Shown in pieces: positions 38,777-50,231 of a stretch of 64,000 bases of DNA. The notes beneath the pieces are model-generated. The model made no database searches. It was not told where the DNA came from and saw only the letters and a program-made list of their open reading frames with translations. Numbering within the stretch: position 1 is the first letter of the stretch; each line of letters begins with the position of its first letter. The position numbers and the translations under genes are program-made. The stretch is from Formicarius rufipectus (Eukaryota; Chordata; Aves; Passeriformes; Formicariidae): NCBI GenBank assembly GCA_013399695.1, contig VXAU01000307.1, positions 450,247-514,246 of the forward strand, in the 5' to 3' direction.

Positions 38777-40729
38777 AAATATGCGTAGAGCAGGTGGTAT
38801 TGTAATCATCCCTTTCTTTAGCTTCATGCTGGAACACAAAGGTACAATGGGCTTCAGGACTTCAGACATTTCAGCCACATTAGTTCCTACAAACCTCCTT
38901 ATTCATACAGAAATCATACACGTGGAGTTTCAGAAGCAGAATATGCTCAAGTGATGAAATCTGGCCCAAATTTTCATTTAGTCAACTGACTATGCCTCAG
39001 ATGGAGTGGGAACTTGAGCCATTTGGAGAGGAGGAAAAAAGACCAGAAAGCCATGCATAACAGTTTACCTTATCCTTTCAACACACAGGCCATGAACTTA
39101 TTTCACTTCCCCATATAACAATCTTTCCAACTGCACTCTTTCTTTGCTCCATCCCAACATCACACCAAACATAAAAGACAGGAAATTCAGTGAAGTGTCT
39201 CAGCCTCTTGGCTGTACCCCAGAGTACAGAACCTATAAAATATTTTTCAAGCACCCAATTCTTACGCACATTAAAAAATATGCACATATGTATCTTCACA
39301 TGCGTGTTATTAGTACATGCCTATCTGTGAATCAACATATATATATTTATTTACATGGGCTCTTGTACAAACACATGTGTGTATCATACTGTTTCTTTCC
39401 CTCTGAACAGTGGGGATGGTATTTTAGGAAGAAAATGTAGAGGTCTTTCTTCATAAAATCACTATCTTCCTGACAACAGGTTCCTATTCCTCAGAAGCAA
39501 ACCCATGGAAAAAGGCCAGGAAAAGGCCAAGGAGTCTGAAGTCTTGGGGGCTTTCAGTTGTTCAGGCCCATGCAGATGTAAGAGCTTTACCCAGCTTGTG
39601 CATTACCTCAGCAGGCAAACAGGAGTGGGACCTCCTGCTCCTCAACCACAGACTAATTTGAGGGTGTTCTTGCTGAAATGTTTCAAGTTCCAAAAATTAA
39701 AGTTCAGAGAGCAATTTCTGGGAGGAAAATCAGAAGGCCTAAAACCACGGGTGCTGTAAGGAGCTTCACATGGCTTAGGACACAGCAAGGCAGCAGGAAC
39801 ACACAGGAAAAGCCTGCAAGTGATTCATTTGCTTTACAAACCTTCATGGCTTTGAATAAAAAAGCACCACTAGTTTGTATGGTTCGTGTCAGTGGTAACT
39901 AACAGATGCAGGTAAGAAACCCGATTAGTTGCATTAGATTTAAGTCATTAAATTATTGTATCAAATTATTTATGTAGGTATTTTTACACATAATGCTAGA
40001 GTAATATGATACATAAAGTCTCAGGCAGGCATGTCCTGAAACTTGTATTAACCCTGAAAACAGAACAGTTGTTACATTTTCATCCTCAAAAATCCAAAGC
40101 AACTCATAAATCAATTTTTTTTCTTTCACACAGTATTGCAACGAGGGTTCAAATGAGTACAAACCAAAGACACTTCAGCAGTACAAAGATATTATTCAAG
40201 TCCTTGCAAGACGTCTCCTTCTTGTACTGAAACTAGAGATTTTCCAACAAGCCATGCAATTAAATTACAAAATTGTTGCCTGTTTGTGGGCATTGGCTCA
40301 GCAAACTGCATAGAACTGTAAGTATTCATGTGCTCAGAACGTACCAATTTGCCCCACGACTCCAGTACTCTCCCAAAGGCTCACTGGGAATTGTTTTCAA
40401 TCATTTTTAGGCATTTTAACATACTGTGGATGCCAAAGCCCTGTTCTTAAAAATAATGTTTTCAACTATGCCATTTAAATATCCTGAATTACAAATGGCT
40501 TGAAAACCATGAGTTGACAGTAAACCTCCTCGCCCTGAGTCGTTGTGGGTTTTGCCATTTTTAAGTGTAATTCTTGGTATTTTAAAGACGTTTCAGACAT
40601 GACATCATTCTTACAGGTTCCTGTATTTTGATGTCGGTGACTGCTCAGCTGTCACCCTTGGAGAACTCCTTGCAGATTTCAGAATGTAGCACTTGCTTTT
40701 TGAAGTGCAACATTCAGTGGGATACTCAC

Positions 40730-40832
40730 ATAATCAGGACACGGAGAGTCGCTTGAACCAAGGGAACCTCGTAAGGACTGCGTGGCTTGTTCCAGCACTT
40801 TGTTGTGTTTTTTAGACAACAGAGAAAATAAA
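40730..40832 (-). CDS. DYM: Dymeclin (DYM) internal coding exon, third from last
   Basis: Dymeclin is a Golgi-associated peripheral membrane protein needed for Golgi organisation and secretory traffic; loss in humans causes Dyggve-Melchior-Clausen and Smith-McCort skeletal dysplasias. On the minus strand the 103-bp exon holds one leading base that completes a split codon, then 34 codons beginning LFSLLSKKHNKVLEQATQSL and ending PCPDY. From memory this matches human DYM near residues 488-521, identical over the first 24 residues and diverging in a short loop before PDY. The acceptor is a T9-C-T12-CCAG tract directly upstream. The donor is TAT|GTGAGT, so the exon ends in phase 0, as the next exon at 19436 requires. 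The codon split at the start is phase 2, so an upstream exon must end with the first two bases of the serine codon; I do not find it in the window. Identification is firm; borders are inferred from GT-AG sites and frame. Confidence 0.95.
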
Positions 40833-40858
40833 CTGGAAAAAAAAAAAAGAAAAAAAAA
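40833..40858 (-). promoter_or_regulatory. DYM: Splice acceptor with homopolymeric T tract
   Basis: Read on the minus strand, the sequence before the 34-codon DYM exon is T9, C, T12, then CCAG. On the plus strand it is ctgg followed by A12, g, A9. It is an extreme pyrimidine tract and, being a homopolymer, is prone to length change. Confidence 0.85.
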
Positions 40859-40967
40859 TATTTCAATGTAACTTCACAACACTGTCCTCAAATGGTCAGA
40901 CCATTCAGTCAGAATAGATGTTTTATTACATACACAAGATCTTTAGAATGCAAGGCACGTTAGTAAC

Positions 40968-40992
40968 ATTATTTATTTATTTATTTATTTAA
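40968..40992. repeat. ATTT tetranucleotide repeat
   Basis: Five to six tandem ATTT units. Confidence 0.9.
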
Positions 40993-41431
40993 CATCTGAG
41001 TAATTAACAGCAGAGTTTGGATCAGAAAAATCTATGCAATAAATGATGTGAAGAACATTTTATATACATGACTAAATTCTTAAAAGTCAAACTGTAACAG
41101 AAGGCATGGTATACATGCATTTATATTTCATAACTATTTTGTGTTCACTAAAATGCAATTTTTAAGTCCAGCACCTCATGCAAAACAATGCAATATACTC
41201 TTTACATCTTTAAGCATCTCATGTATTATCCATTCTAATAAGGCAATTGCTTAGAGAGGAGAAATCAAAGCACATGACAAAAGCTTTGGGTATTTGGAGA
41301 CTGAGTTAATGCATTTACTATTATGTATTGTTTTCAAAATTATTTCAGCTTAAGTCAAGGAAAAAAGAATTACCTTAGTGCTATAAGTAATCTGTGAAAT
41401 CAGAAGTCCACACACATACAGAAAAAAATCC

Positions 41432-41565
41432 ATGGATGGGGACTCTACCACTGCCCTGGGCAGCTGTGCCAGGGCTGCGCAACCCTTTCCAAGAAGAAAC
41501 CTTTCCCAATATCCAACCCAAACCTCTCCTGGTGCAACCTGGGGCCATTTCCTTGTATTATAGAT
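41432..41565 (-). mobile_element. CR1 LINE internal fragment, type a
   Basis: Plus-strand 'gccctgggcagctgtgccag' and 'cctttcccaatatccaaccc' mark an antisense type-a segment. The expected 3' terminal ~150 bp is absent. Confidence 0.8.
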
Positions 41566-41707
41566 CCGATGTTTTAAGGTTTTCCATGTTTAAAAACACT
41601 ATCTGGTTCATTTTGGAGGATTAGAGAACCCCTGTGAGGCTTTCCTAGGATGACTATGTGTGCCCTTAGAGGGTGGAAAGGCTGCCATGACCAATAAGCA
41701 CAAACAA

Positions 41708-41906
41708 GGGTGACAGTGGGCAGGGTCTGGCACAGGTTGGGCAGAGAAGCTGTGGCTGCCCCTGGATCCCTGGGAGTGTCCAAGGCCAAGTTGGATGGGG
41801 CTTGGAGCAACCTGGGCTGGTGGGAGGTGTCCCTGCCCATGGCAGGGGTGGGGACAGGATGGTGTTAAAGGTCCCTTCCAACTCAAGCCATTCTGAGATT
41901 CTATGA
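41708..41906 (+). mobile_element. CR1 LINE fragment, type b
   Basis: Sense copy from 'ggcacaggttgggcagagaa' to the tail 'ttctgagattctatg'. Well preserved. Confidence 0.93.
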
Positions 41907-42870
41907 ACAAAATTCACTTATAAAGGGCAAAAAACTACCTCAGTGCTATATTCTGGAAAGCCTCTATTTCTTGGAATTGGAGGACAGTTTCACTGCTTGG
42001 AGACATGCACTTGGAAAGCTTTTCTGCCTCAGGAAATGATGCTCAGCATTGGAAGAAGTCCTCTGAATTTTTTAAACTTAAAATGTATTATTCTTCTAGT
42101 ACCCTTCACAGACACAGGAGTAGATTCCTCAGAGTATCAGTGCTTATCGGGTCATTACTGGTCAAGAGGCTCAGGGAGAGGCTTTTTCAACACTTCTCAC
42201 TGCCACGAGGAATTAGTTATGCTTTTCAAGCTCAAATCTTAGGTCTTAAGAGCAAATAGTAAGCTCTACCACTAGATGTAGATTTCCACCTTTCTCCCCC
42301 TCACGTATTCTGTGATTGCATTCACAGGCAATCTTTTTTTTCCAACCAGTATTTGGATGCACACACCATCCTTGGTTGGAAACAGCAGCACTACTTTTCC
42401 AAACTGGTGTTCTTGAAGGCTCAGATTTCAGAGATACTGCCATCAGCACCATCTAGTGCTGTGGAGACAGAATAATCAGTTAAAACCAACCTGGTGAGGA
42501 TTATGGGAGGGTGCAGCAAGAACAGGTCAAATCTGGTCTCTGCCTGCTTCTGAAGATACAGACAATTTCACAAAGAGGAAGAATTTGGAATAGAAATATT
42601 TCCAACTAGTAGATTCTTATCCAAAATATATCATAAAGCACTCTTGGCTAAAAAGGAAATTTTAATATAAACAAAGAAGTGGGAACAAGATTTTGGGAAG
42701 TGCATCTATTCAATATATGGGAAGAGGAAAATGCACTCACTGGTATTTCACATGGAATTGGAACAGCAAAAAGCAAATTTATTTTCTCTGACAGAAATGT
42801 ATAGAATTTAGAAAAAAAAAAGATAAAGGAAAGGAACAGACTATTTCTTGATACCCTATTTTTGCTTCAT

Positions 42871-42908
42871 TTTTTTGTTTTGGTTTGGTTTTGATTTTGG
42901 TTTTGTTC
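42871..42908. repeat. T/G-rich simple sequence
   Basis: Irregular TTTTG and TTTGG words on the plus strand; a compositional mirror of the 23473 tract, but much shorter. Confidence 0.8.
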
Positions 42909-44169
42909 TGTTAATTTTAGTGTACTATAACTTAACTAGAGTTTACGGTGTAAGCAAGCCCTTGGTGGCTGATCTGTAGTTCCAAAGGAGCAGTGATGGG
43001 CTTTTACACATTGCCTTTGGCACAGGGGCTTCCCACTGCAGAGTTCTGCTTTCCTGCCACAAGCTCATCTCCTTCACACGCTGCTGAGACACTTCTTTGT
43101 AGAACCACTGCCCAGAACACAGATATTCAGGTTAAAAAAACTCAAAACTAATTCTGTTCTTGATAAACCCATTATCCTTCTCAAAGGACCAGCCTTTAGA
43201 AGAGCACAAGGGCAGGGTCACATAGGCAGGAATTTTTCATACTGAATGTTTCATAATAAAAATACCTAGGTCTGCAAAATTAATAGGAACACTACAGCTA
43301 AACACACAAAAAAAACGAAGGCCAGATATGTGATTAACAGATGAATTTGGAGCTCCCAAGGAAGCACCACTGCCTCCTGAAATAGTGCCAAACTTCAATA
43401 CCATGTCATTCACTTATTAAGCATCTGCCTCTAGCTCTGAAAGACACCTTGAAAAACATCAGACTCATTTTTAAAGTCTCAGTATATAGAGTCAGTTACA
43501 ATCCTCAAAAGGCATTTTTATGAAATTTGGCTCATAAATATCTTTTCATCACCAACAAATGCTGCCTTCTAAAGGAGATGCTTGATTTTGCAGTACTCAC
43601 ATATCCGGTGGCTGTAAAAATCAAAATCAAGCCCAATATTTTAAGGCATGAATAATGCAATTTAAGGAAAGGCAAAAATGCTTTACAAGAAGGTTGTTCC
43701 CCTCCACACAACAAAGTAGAAAGGACAATTCAGGTAGAAGGGGAAATAAAGTTTCCCCTTGTAGTCACCCCACCTGTCCCAGGCACAATTCTATTTCAGC
43801 CCCAGTAAAAGTCAAGATGAAGTTGAATAGAAAAAAATATATATGACATGGTCACTGAGGGCTGCCTGCACAGTCTGACAAAAATACAGTTTTTTCTACC
43901 AGAATACTTCTCCTCTTTCATCCTGCCTTGTCCTGTCAGACAGTCTGAGGAGCTCAACAGCCTTTTGATCTCACTCACCATGGACATTTTATAATAATAA
44001 CAAATTATGTTCAGAGCAATGAAAACGTCTCGATACCTCAACCCATCCCTCACTCAGAGCAGTACTTAGAGACCAATACTTAGCAAATAAAACAATATGT
44101 TGGAATAATAGGAAGATGAGATAACAGCTGGCATCTGTTAGGAAGATTATGAATTATCAGCTGGAACCA

Positions 44170-44392
44170 CTAGCAAGAAATTGCTGTGTGTGAGGGTGGG
44201 CAGGCCCTGGCACAGGTTGGGCAGAGAAGCTGTGTCTGTCCCTGGATCCCTGGGAGTGTCCAAGGCCAGGTTGGACGGGGCTTGGAGAAACCTGGTCTGG
44301 TGGGAGGTGCCCCTGCCCATGGCAGGGGGTTTGGAAGGAGTTGAGCTTTAAAATACCTTCCAACTCAAACCATTCCAGGATAATATGATCCA
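44170..44392 (+). mobile_element. CR1 LINE fragment, type b
   Basis: Sense copy from 'ggcaggccctggcacaggtt' to 'caaaccattccaggataata'. It includes the full 3' region. Confidence 0.92.
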
Positions 44393-45484
44393 TTACAGAT
44401 CATCAAATCATACCATTCACGAGCTCAGCCAACAAAGAAGACTCAAGACTGAACAAAAGTCTCAAGGTCTCATATTTCTGATTTTCAAGAACTAAAAACA
44501 TTGATTTCTCCCTTTACACAAAGTTGTTTTTAATTTAACACAAGGTTGAACTTCAATTCAAGGTTGAATTCAATAAAAGGCTCTTCCCCCAACAGACTAA
44601 AGAGTAATGGTTGCTTAAATACCAGTGATTTGATTAAGTGCTACTTGCACACACAATAAAATTCAAACCAGTAATATATGAACTTAATGTTTTCAAAAAG
44701 TCAACTCCACAAAGCCTGTAGATCCAAAAGAAAAAAAATGCCAATAAGGAGAGTCATTTAACAAGTTCCTCAGCAAGTCTGATTTACATCAGCTTGAAAC
44801 AGCTCATAAAGTACACTTCTCACATCAGAAAATAAATGTATGGAATGAAAGTTTTATAAGGAAAAAAAAAAAAGTGGGAAAAAAGATATGGGAATTAAAA
44901 GTTAAAAGGAAATCCAGAGTTAGAATTTGTCAGAAACTGGAGCTTTCAGAAAGCTTTGCATAATGAGGAGGAAAGGTATCAATATGTTTTATTTTAAGAA
45001 AGTAAACAGGGTACCCTAAGAAAATGACATGCCAGTTTATCCTAAGCATAATAATGGCTCAGTGATTGTGACACTCGATCCAAGGATGATATCACTGCCA
45101 TTGAAAAATATACATTGTCAATGAGATTAGAAATAAAACAAAGTACAGGAGCACCCCAATTGTAACAGGCTTCTATATTTCATTCGTATGACTTGGTTCC
45201 ACATGGGATTTTTTTTTTTTAATTAAGACAATTGAATGATAAAAAGCAACACAGGATGCATTATATGAACTGAAAATGAGACAACTCAAAAAATCTTCCC
45301 ATTTGAATTGAAATATATTTTCTCAACAGGGACAAAAATGAATATATTCTTGGCCTATCTAAATACCAAAAGCTATTAAACACTTTCTACAGCTGCCAAA
45401 ATACTTTCACTATACAGAGAGGATATATAAGGTGACAGAAGAAATTGATACACATCAGTGATAAAGAAGTGCCACTGGTATGAA

Positions 45485-45725
45485 GCGGTGCCAGGGCGGG
45501 GCCAGGTGGGATCTCAGGGAAAGGCTCTTCCCCCAGAGAGTGGTGGGCACTGACCAGGCTCCCCAGGGCAGTGGGCACAGCCCCGAGGCTGCCAGAGCTC
45601 CAGGAGGGGTTGGACAACGGGATAGAGACAGGGTGGGATTGTTGGGGTGTCTGTGCAGGGCCAGGAGTTGGACTGGATGGTGCTTGAGGGTCCTTTCCAA
45701 CTCAGGAGGTTCTGTGACTCTACAA
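45485..45725 (+). mobile_element. CR1 LINE fragment, type c
   Basis: A rarer variant with 'ggctcttcccccagagagtg', 'gaccaggctccccagg' and 'tgtctgtgcagggccaggag', ending in the usual 'tttccaactcaggaggttct'. Its only relative here is the minus-strand copy near 60235. Confidence 0.88.
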
Positions 45726-45984
45726 AATATTATGTGCAAATGGCACAGTCATTGCAGGAGCAGCAAATAAAGAGAAAAGGCATTTTGATTAGATTTTAGT
45801 TTATCTTTCAAGATGTCGGACATAAAATCAACTTCCAAAGATCAAACTTTAAAACAAATGCAGCAAAGAACCCAAGCTGCTCCTTAAGTGTGAAGGAGCA
45901 GCAACCAATGACCACCCCACAGCAAAGAGCTGCCCAGGGTGCAGCAAAGATGCTCAAAGAACAATTATTGTTGCTTTTAACAAA

Positions 45985-46445
45985 AACATGGCCCTTCCCC
46001 ACAGGAGAGGCACGGAGGGGCTAAAGGATGTCCAGGGAAGGGAATGGAGCAGCAGGAGGGGCTGAGGGAGCTGGAGGGGGCTCAGCCTGGAGAAAAGGAG
46101 GCTCAGGGGGGACCTTCTGGCTCTGCAAGTCCCTGCCAGGAGGGGGGAGCGGGGTGGGAATTGGGCTCTGCTCCAGGGAACAGGGACAGGAGCAGAGGGA
46201 ATGGCCTCAGACTGGGACAGGACAGGGTTAGATGGATATAGGGAAAATTCCTTCATGGACAGGGCTGTCCATCCCTGGCACAGCTGCCCAGGGCAAGGGT
46301 GGATCCCCATCCCTGGAGGGATTTAACAGCCATGTAGATGTAGCACTTGGGGATGTGGGTCAGTGGTGGCCTTGGCTGGGCTGGGGAATGTTCAGACTCA
46401 AGCTTAGACATCTTTTCCAACCAAAACAATTCCACGATTCTTTAT
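45985..46445 (+). mobile_element. CR1 LINE fragment, type a, reference-like copy
   Basis: About 460 bp in one piece from 'ggaggggctaaaggatgtcc' through 'aagtccctgccaggaggggg' and 'catccctggcacagctgccc' to 'aacaattccacgattctt'. It serves as the unrearranged reference for type-a copies in this window. Confidence 0.93.
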
Positions 46446-48079
46446 CCAGCAATGTTGTTCTGTACAGCTGCCACTGGCATCCTGAGTGTAAGATTTCAAA
46501 ACAATGGTTTGAAAAAGCAAAGGTTCAGAGAAGAATTAGGATATTAAACATTAAACCAGAAAACAAGACTTCTTCATGGAACATATAAAAATCTCATTCA
46601 TCCAATAGATTTGAGAAAAAGTGAAAGGGTGATTTGACCAAAATACAAGAATACGCACATGCAGAAAACATGCTTACTTACAGAGAATCCTTCCAGATTT
46701 CAGAAGAAGAGAAAAGTTACTGAAACAGAAAGTTTATCTCCATTACAGGAACACATATCTCTCTTAGAAAGGAGAGAAAAACCAGGCTTGAGGTGCAAAA
46801 TTTCCTATTTGCCGTGTCATGGCAAAGGCAGAGAGGAGGGAAAAGTCTTGGAGGAAAGAGAATCTCCATACCAAGTGTATGAGATGAGCTTAGACTGATG
46901 TTATGATACAAAGAAAGAGACGGACCTCGAAAAATACAGTAATGTACAGAGAATGGAAGACAAACTAAGGACATTAGCAGAGGAAGGTCAGACTGAGTTA
47001 TATGAGAGTAAAAAGGGATAAGGCTTAGATTTCTCCCAGTTCAAATCACTAATGAACTCCTCAGTGTGAACTTTCATTTATCTGAATTCAGAAATATTTG
47101 ATATGTGTTGAGTAGAGAAGTACTTGAGGATTGAAGTATTGCTCCACAGAATTTATTTGAAGCTTGGAATTCAGAAGTTCTGCATCTTTTCTCCTCACTC
47201 TCCTAGTTCAGAAGTGCTGAAGGCAAACTGAACAGCACACAAACATTAACCACTATCTAGTGATGGAAAAAACAGTTCCACACATCAAAAAATGTGATGA
47301 TGAATGTTCTCAAACAATTCAGCAATACTCCATGCTGTTTCTCCTCTCTGCTCCCATATACATGCCAAATGTACTATTGTTCTTCATTTTAAAGAATTAA
47401 ATATAAGCCCTAAAATCCAAAACCACGTTACGCAAATACTCCTTAAACAATAGGATTTTACAATGCCACAATCATATTAGAAAAAAACTCCTTTCTATAG
47501 TAAGCTCTAAAAATACCATATTTTTGAAACTTGACATACAGAAGTTAAAACCATACCTGATTTTATTTATTTGAGCACTACTCTAGTGCCTGGGAGATAT
47601 TTAGGATCCCAGGAAAGAGAATCCAACCAATTAGGATATCAAATTGTTAAACAGAAAATAAGAACACACTTTATACCTTCCTTCCTAGCCATGTAAAGTG
47701 AAGTGTGACTAACTTCTCCTGAATGAAGCTTTGCTGTATTTACTACTAGGTCCATCTCGCTTGTGGAGATGATGTGAAGTCAAGAGCCTCACAGTGCACA
47801 GACTCCACAAGGGTCATGTACACAAAAAACATCACTTGTATGGGCATCCCTGATGGATAAAGAGTGTTTAAGGGAACAGGGAACGAAAAGAACTTATCCT
47901 AGGTAGTAAAAAATCCACATGAGGCTGGAGCTCCAAGGTTCTGACTCTGCTGGACAGTGATCTTTTCTTTTTTTTTGTCTTTTCCTACATAGTGCCTTCT
48001 CAAAAATACAGGTTTCTGTCCCTGTGAAAACAGGCTGTATGCCTCAGCTGCTGGATATTTCAGGGCAGATCCTGAAGCA

Positions 48080-48372
48080 CAGAACCATGGAATCACACAA
48101 TGGTTTGAGCTGGAAGGAATTTTAAAGTTCAACTCCTTCCAACCACCCTGCCATGGGCAGGGGCACCTCCCACCAGACCAGGTTTCTCCAAGCCCCATCC
48201 AACCTGGCCTTGGACACTCCCAGGGATCCAGGCGCAGCCACAGCTTCTCTGCCCAACCTGTGCCAGGGCCTGCCCAACCTCACAGCCAAGAATTCCTTCC
48301 CAATATCTAATTTAAATCTCCACTCTGCCACTTTAATACCATTCCCCTTTGTCCTGTCACTATATACCACTT
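48080..48372 (-). mobile_element. CR1 LINE fragment, type b variant
   Basis: Antisense copy with 3' end 'cagaaccatggaatcacaca' and body to 'ccctttgtcctgtcac'. Truncated there. Confidence 0.92.
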
Positions 48373-50094
48373 AGAGTCACTCTCCGAAGCTGCCCTCTTG
48401 CATCACAGGTAATTCTAATTCATGGTAAGGAAATGGTTTCTATCCCACTTCCCTGTTCAACAGCAAGCATTAATGACCACTCTTTTAATTCTCCAATCTT
48501 AAACTCGATCATAATAAATTACGTACTTTGAGGTATCTTTAGTTCCTGACAAAAATGATTCATTAATTTTAAAGAGTATCTTTTATCTGCCATTGTTTAC
48601 ACATCAGGTCATATGATATATTTCATCTAGAAGTCATGTGCTACAAAGCCATACCATATTTTGTCTCATAGAGGACAGAATTATTAATTAGAATATTATA
48701 ATAAGAAAAACATGCAGTCTCCATACACTTGCATGTATATAAGCAAAACCAGAAAGAACTTAGAACAATTAAGGGAGGCTTTTCATTAACAAACAGGATT
48801 TCCTTTTAAAATGGAGTCAAAGACAATGACATCAGTAAAGACATGGAAGAAAGGAATTTGATGTGGCAAGACAAAAGTAAACATTTACAAAATAAGCCAA
48901 GAGTTTAATTTGCAGAGACCAGGAAATGTATTTTTCTACTGAAGGCATAAACTGTTCAGCATCCTATGGCCTCTTTCCAGCCAATGTTGGGAAATTGATG
49001 CTCCTATCACTAGAGAAGCAAAAGGAACAGAAAGGAGGAAAATGCTCCCCCTGTGTCTTGGTGCAGATTGTTTTATTCCCCTTGGTCTGGCATGCCAAAC
49101 AACTTCTTTGAAATTGCACTTGAAGGGCAGGGTCAGGTGAGGATGAGAAGCAAAATGCAGAAGCACCACCTTCCTAACTCTGCGCTGTACTGAAGTACAA
49201 AGTCAATACCCAGCCTGGAGTCTTCCGTGGACTGAATTCCCCCACACAAATCCTGCAGAACACGCTGATTTTGACAGGGCACTTTGCCGAGCACCACCTC
49301 TCTCCTGTACTTTTCTGCAGTCAAGAGAGTGGTAAGTGGGAAACCAAATTCTGGAAGGGTGAAAGCTAAGGGAGGAAAATGTGTGCAGCCCAGTATAAAG
49401 AGAGTACAAGTTTTCAAAGCTCAGACTAAGTATGAAGTTTATTCTGAGCTTAAAATCCCCAAACCTGTCTTAGGCGTCTCAAGACATGGATGTAATTCAT
49501 TTCAATGATCCCTGCAGTTGCCCTTTTATTAAGAATACTGAATTTGTCAAGTCCACAACATTCCCATTTCATCTACTTGCTCTTAATTCAATAGGGTAAG
49601 TGTCTCAGAGCTGCTGAGAGATGACATTTGCCTTGAATTAGGACAAAACTCTGTGGGTGAGAATTACAGGAAATTGCTGGAGAAAGCAGCTTGAGCAAAA
49701 CTCCCACCCAAAAAGCCAAAGACAGACTCTGAACAAAGAAACAACAACATGCAAATTAAAAAGACACCAGTGTCATGCAACCTAAGGTCCAAATCCCCAT
49801 CCTTTGAGCAGCAGCTTTGATTTGGCATGGTATTGCTCTAACACACTGGGTGTGCATGTACTTATGTATTTATATGAATCTGGGTCCTTCCTACACTTAG
49901 AAAGAAAATTGCTGTGCCTCTTTGAACTCACTCTGACAGGAAGGAGTCTGCATCCACTTTAGGAGCTAATAGACTTGTTCCACAGGCAGAAGGTCACAGG
50001 GTATGTGCATTGCTAACAGCCCTTGTTAGGCTAAGACTTAGGCAGAGTATGAGTCTGGACCTTGCTTCTGCAACTGAGAGTCCTCACAGCCACT

Positions 50095-50231
50095 GCCCTC
50101 TGGCACTGGGAAGCCATTCCCTGTGTCCTGTCCCCCCAGCCCTTGTTCCCAGTCCCTCTCCAGCTCTCCTCGAGCCCCTTTAGTCACTGCAAGGGGCTCT
50201 CAGGTGTCCCTGGACTCTTCTCTTCTCCAGG
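50095..50231 (-). mobile_element. CR1 LINE internal fragment lacking both ends
   Basis: Only the middle segment is present, from 'ctgccctctggcactgggaa' to 'tcttctccag'. The 3' half is missing, which is unusual for a LINE inserted by target-primed reverse transcription. Confidence 0.88.

Larger units (their letters stand above)
19437..40729 (-). other. DYM: Large DYM intron between the 34-codon and 61-codon exons
   Basis: The intron is 21,293 bp, starting GTGAGT and ending TTAAAG on the minus strand. It carries about ten CR1 fragments in both orientations, a 344-bp G-free A/C tract, an AT dinucleotide repeat at 28578-28602 and an interrupted A run at 31652-31683. Between 28990 and 32120, 32440 and 36060, and 36190 and 38420 I see no repeats of known type and no coding exon. 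Confidence 0.85.
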
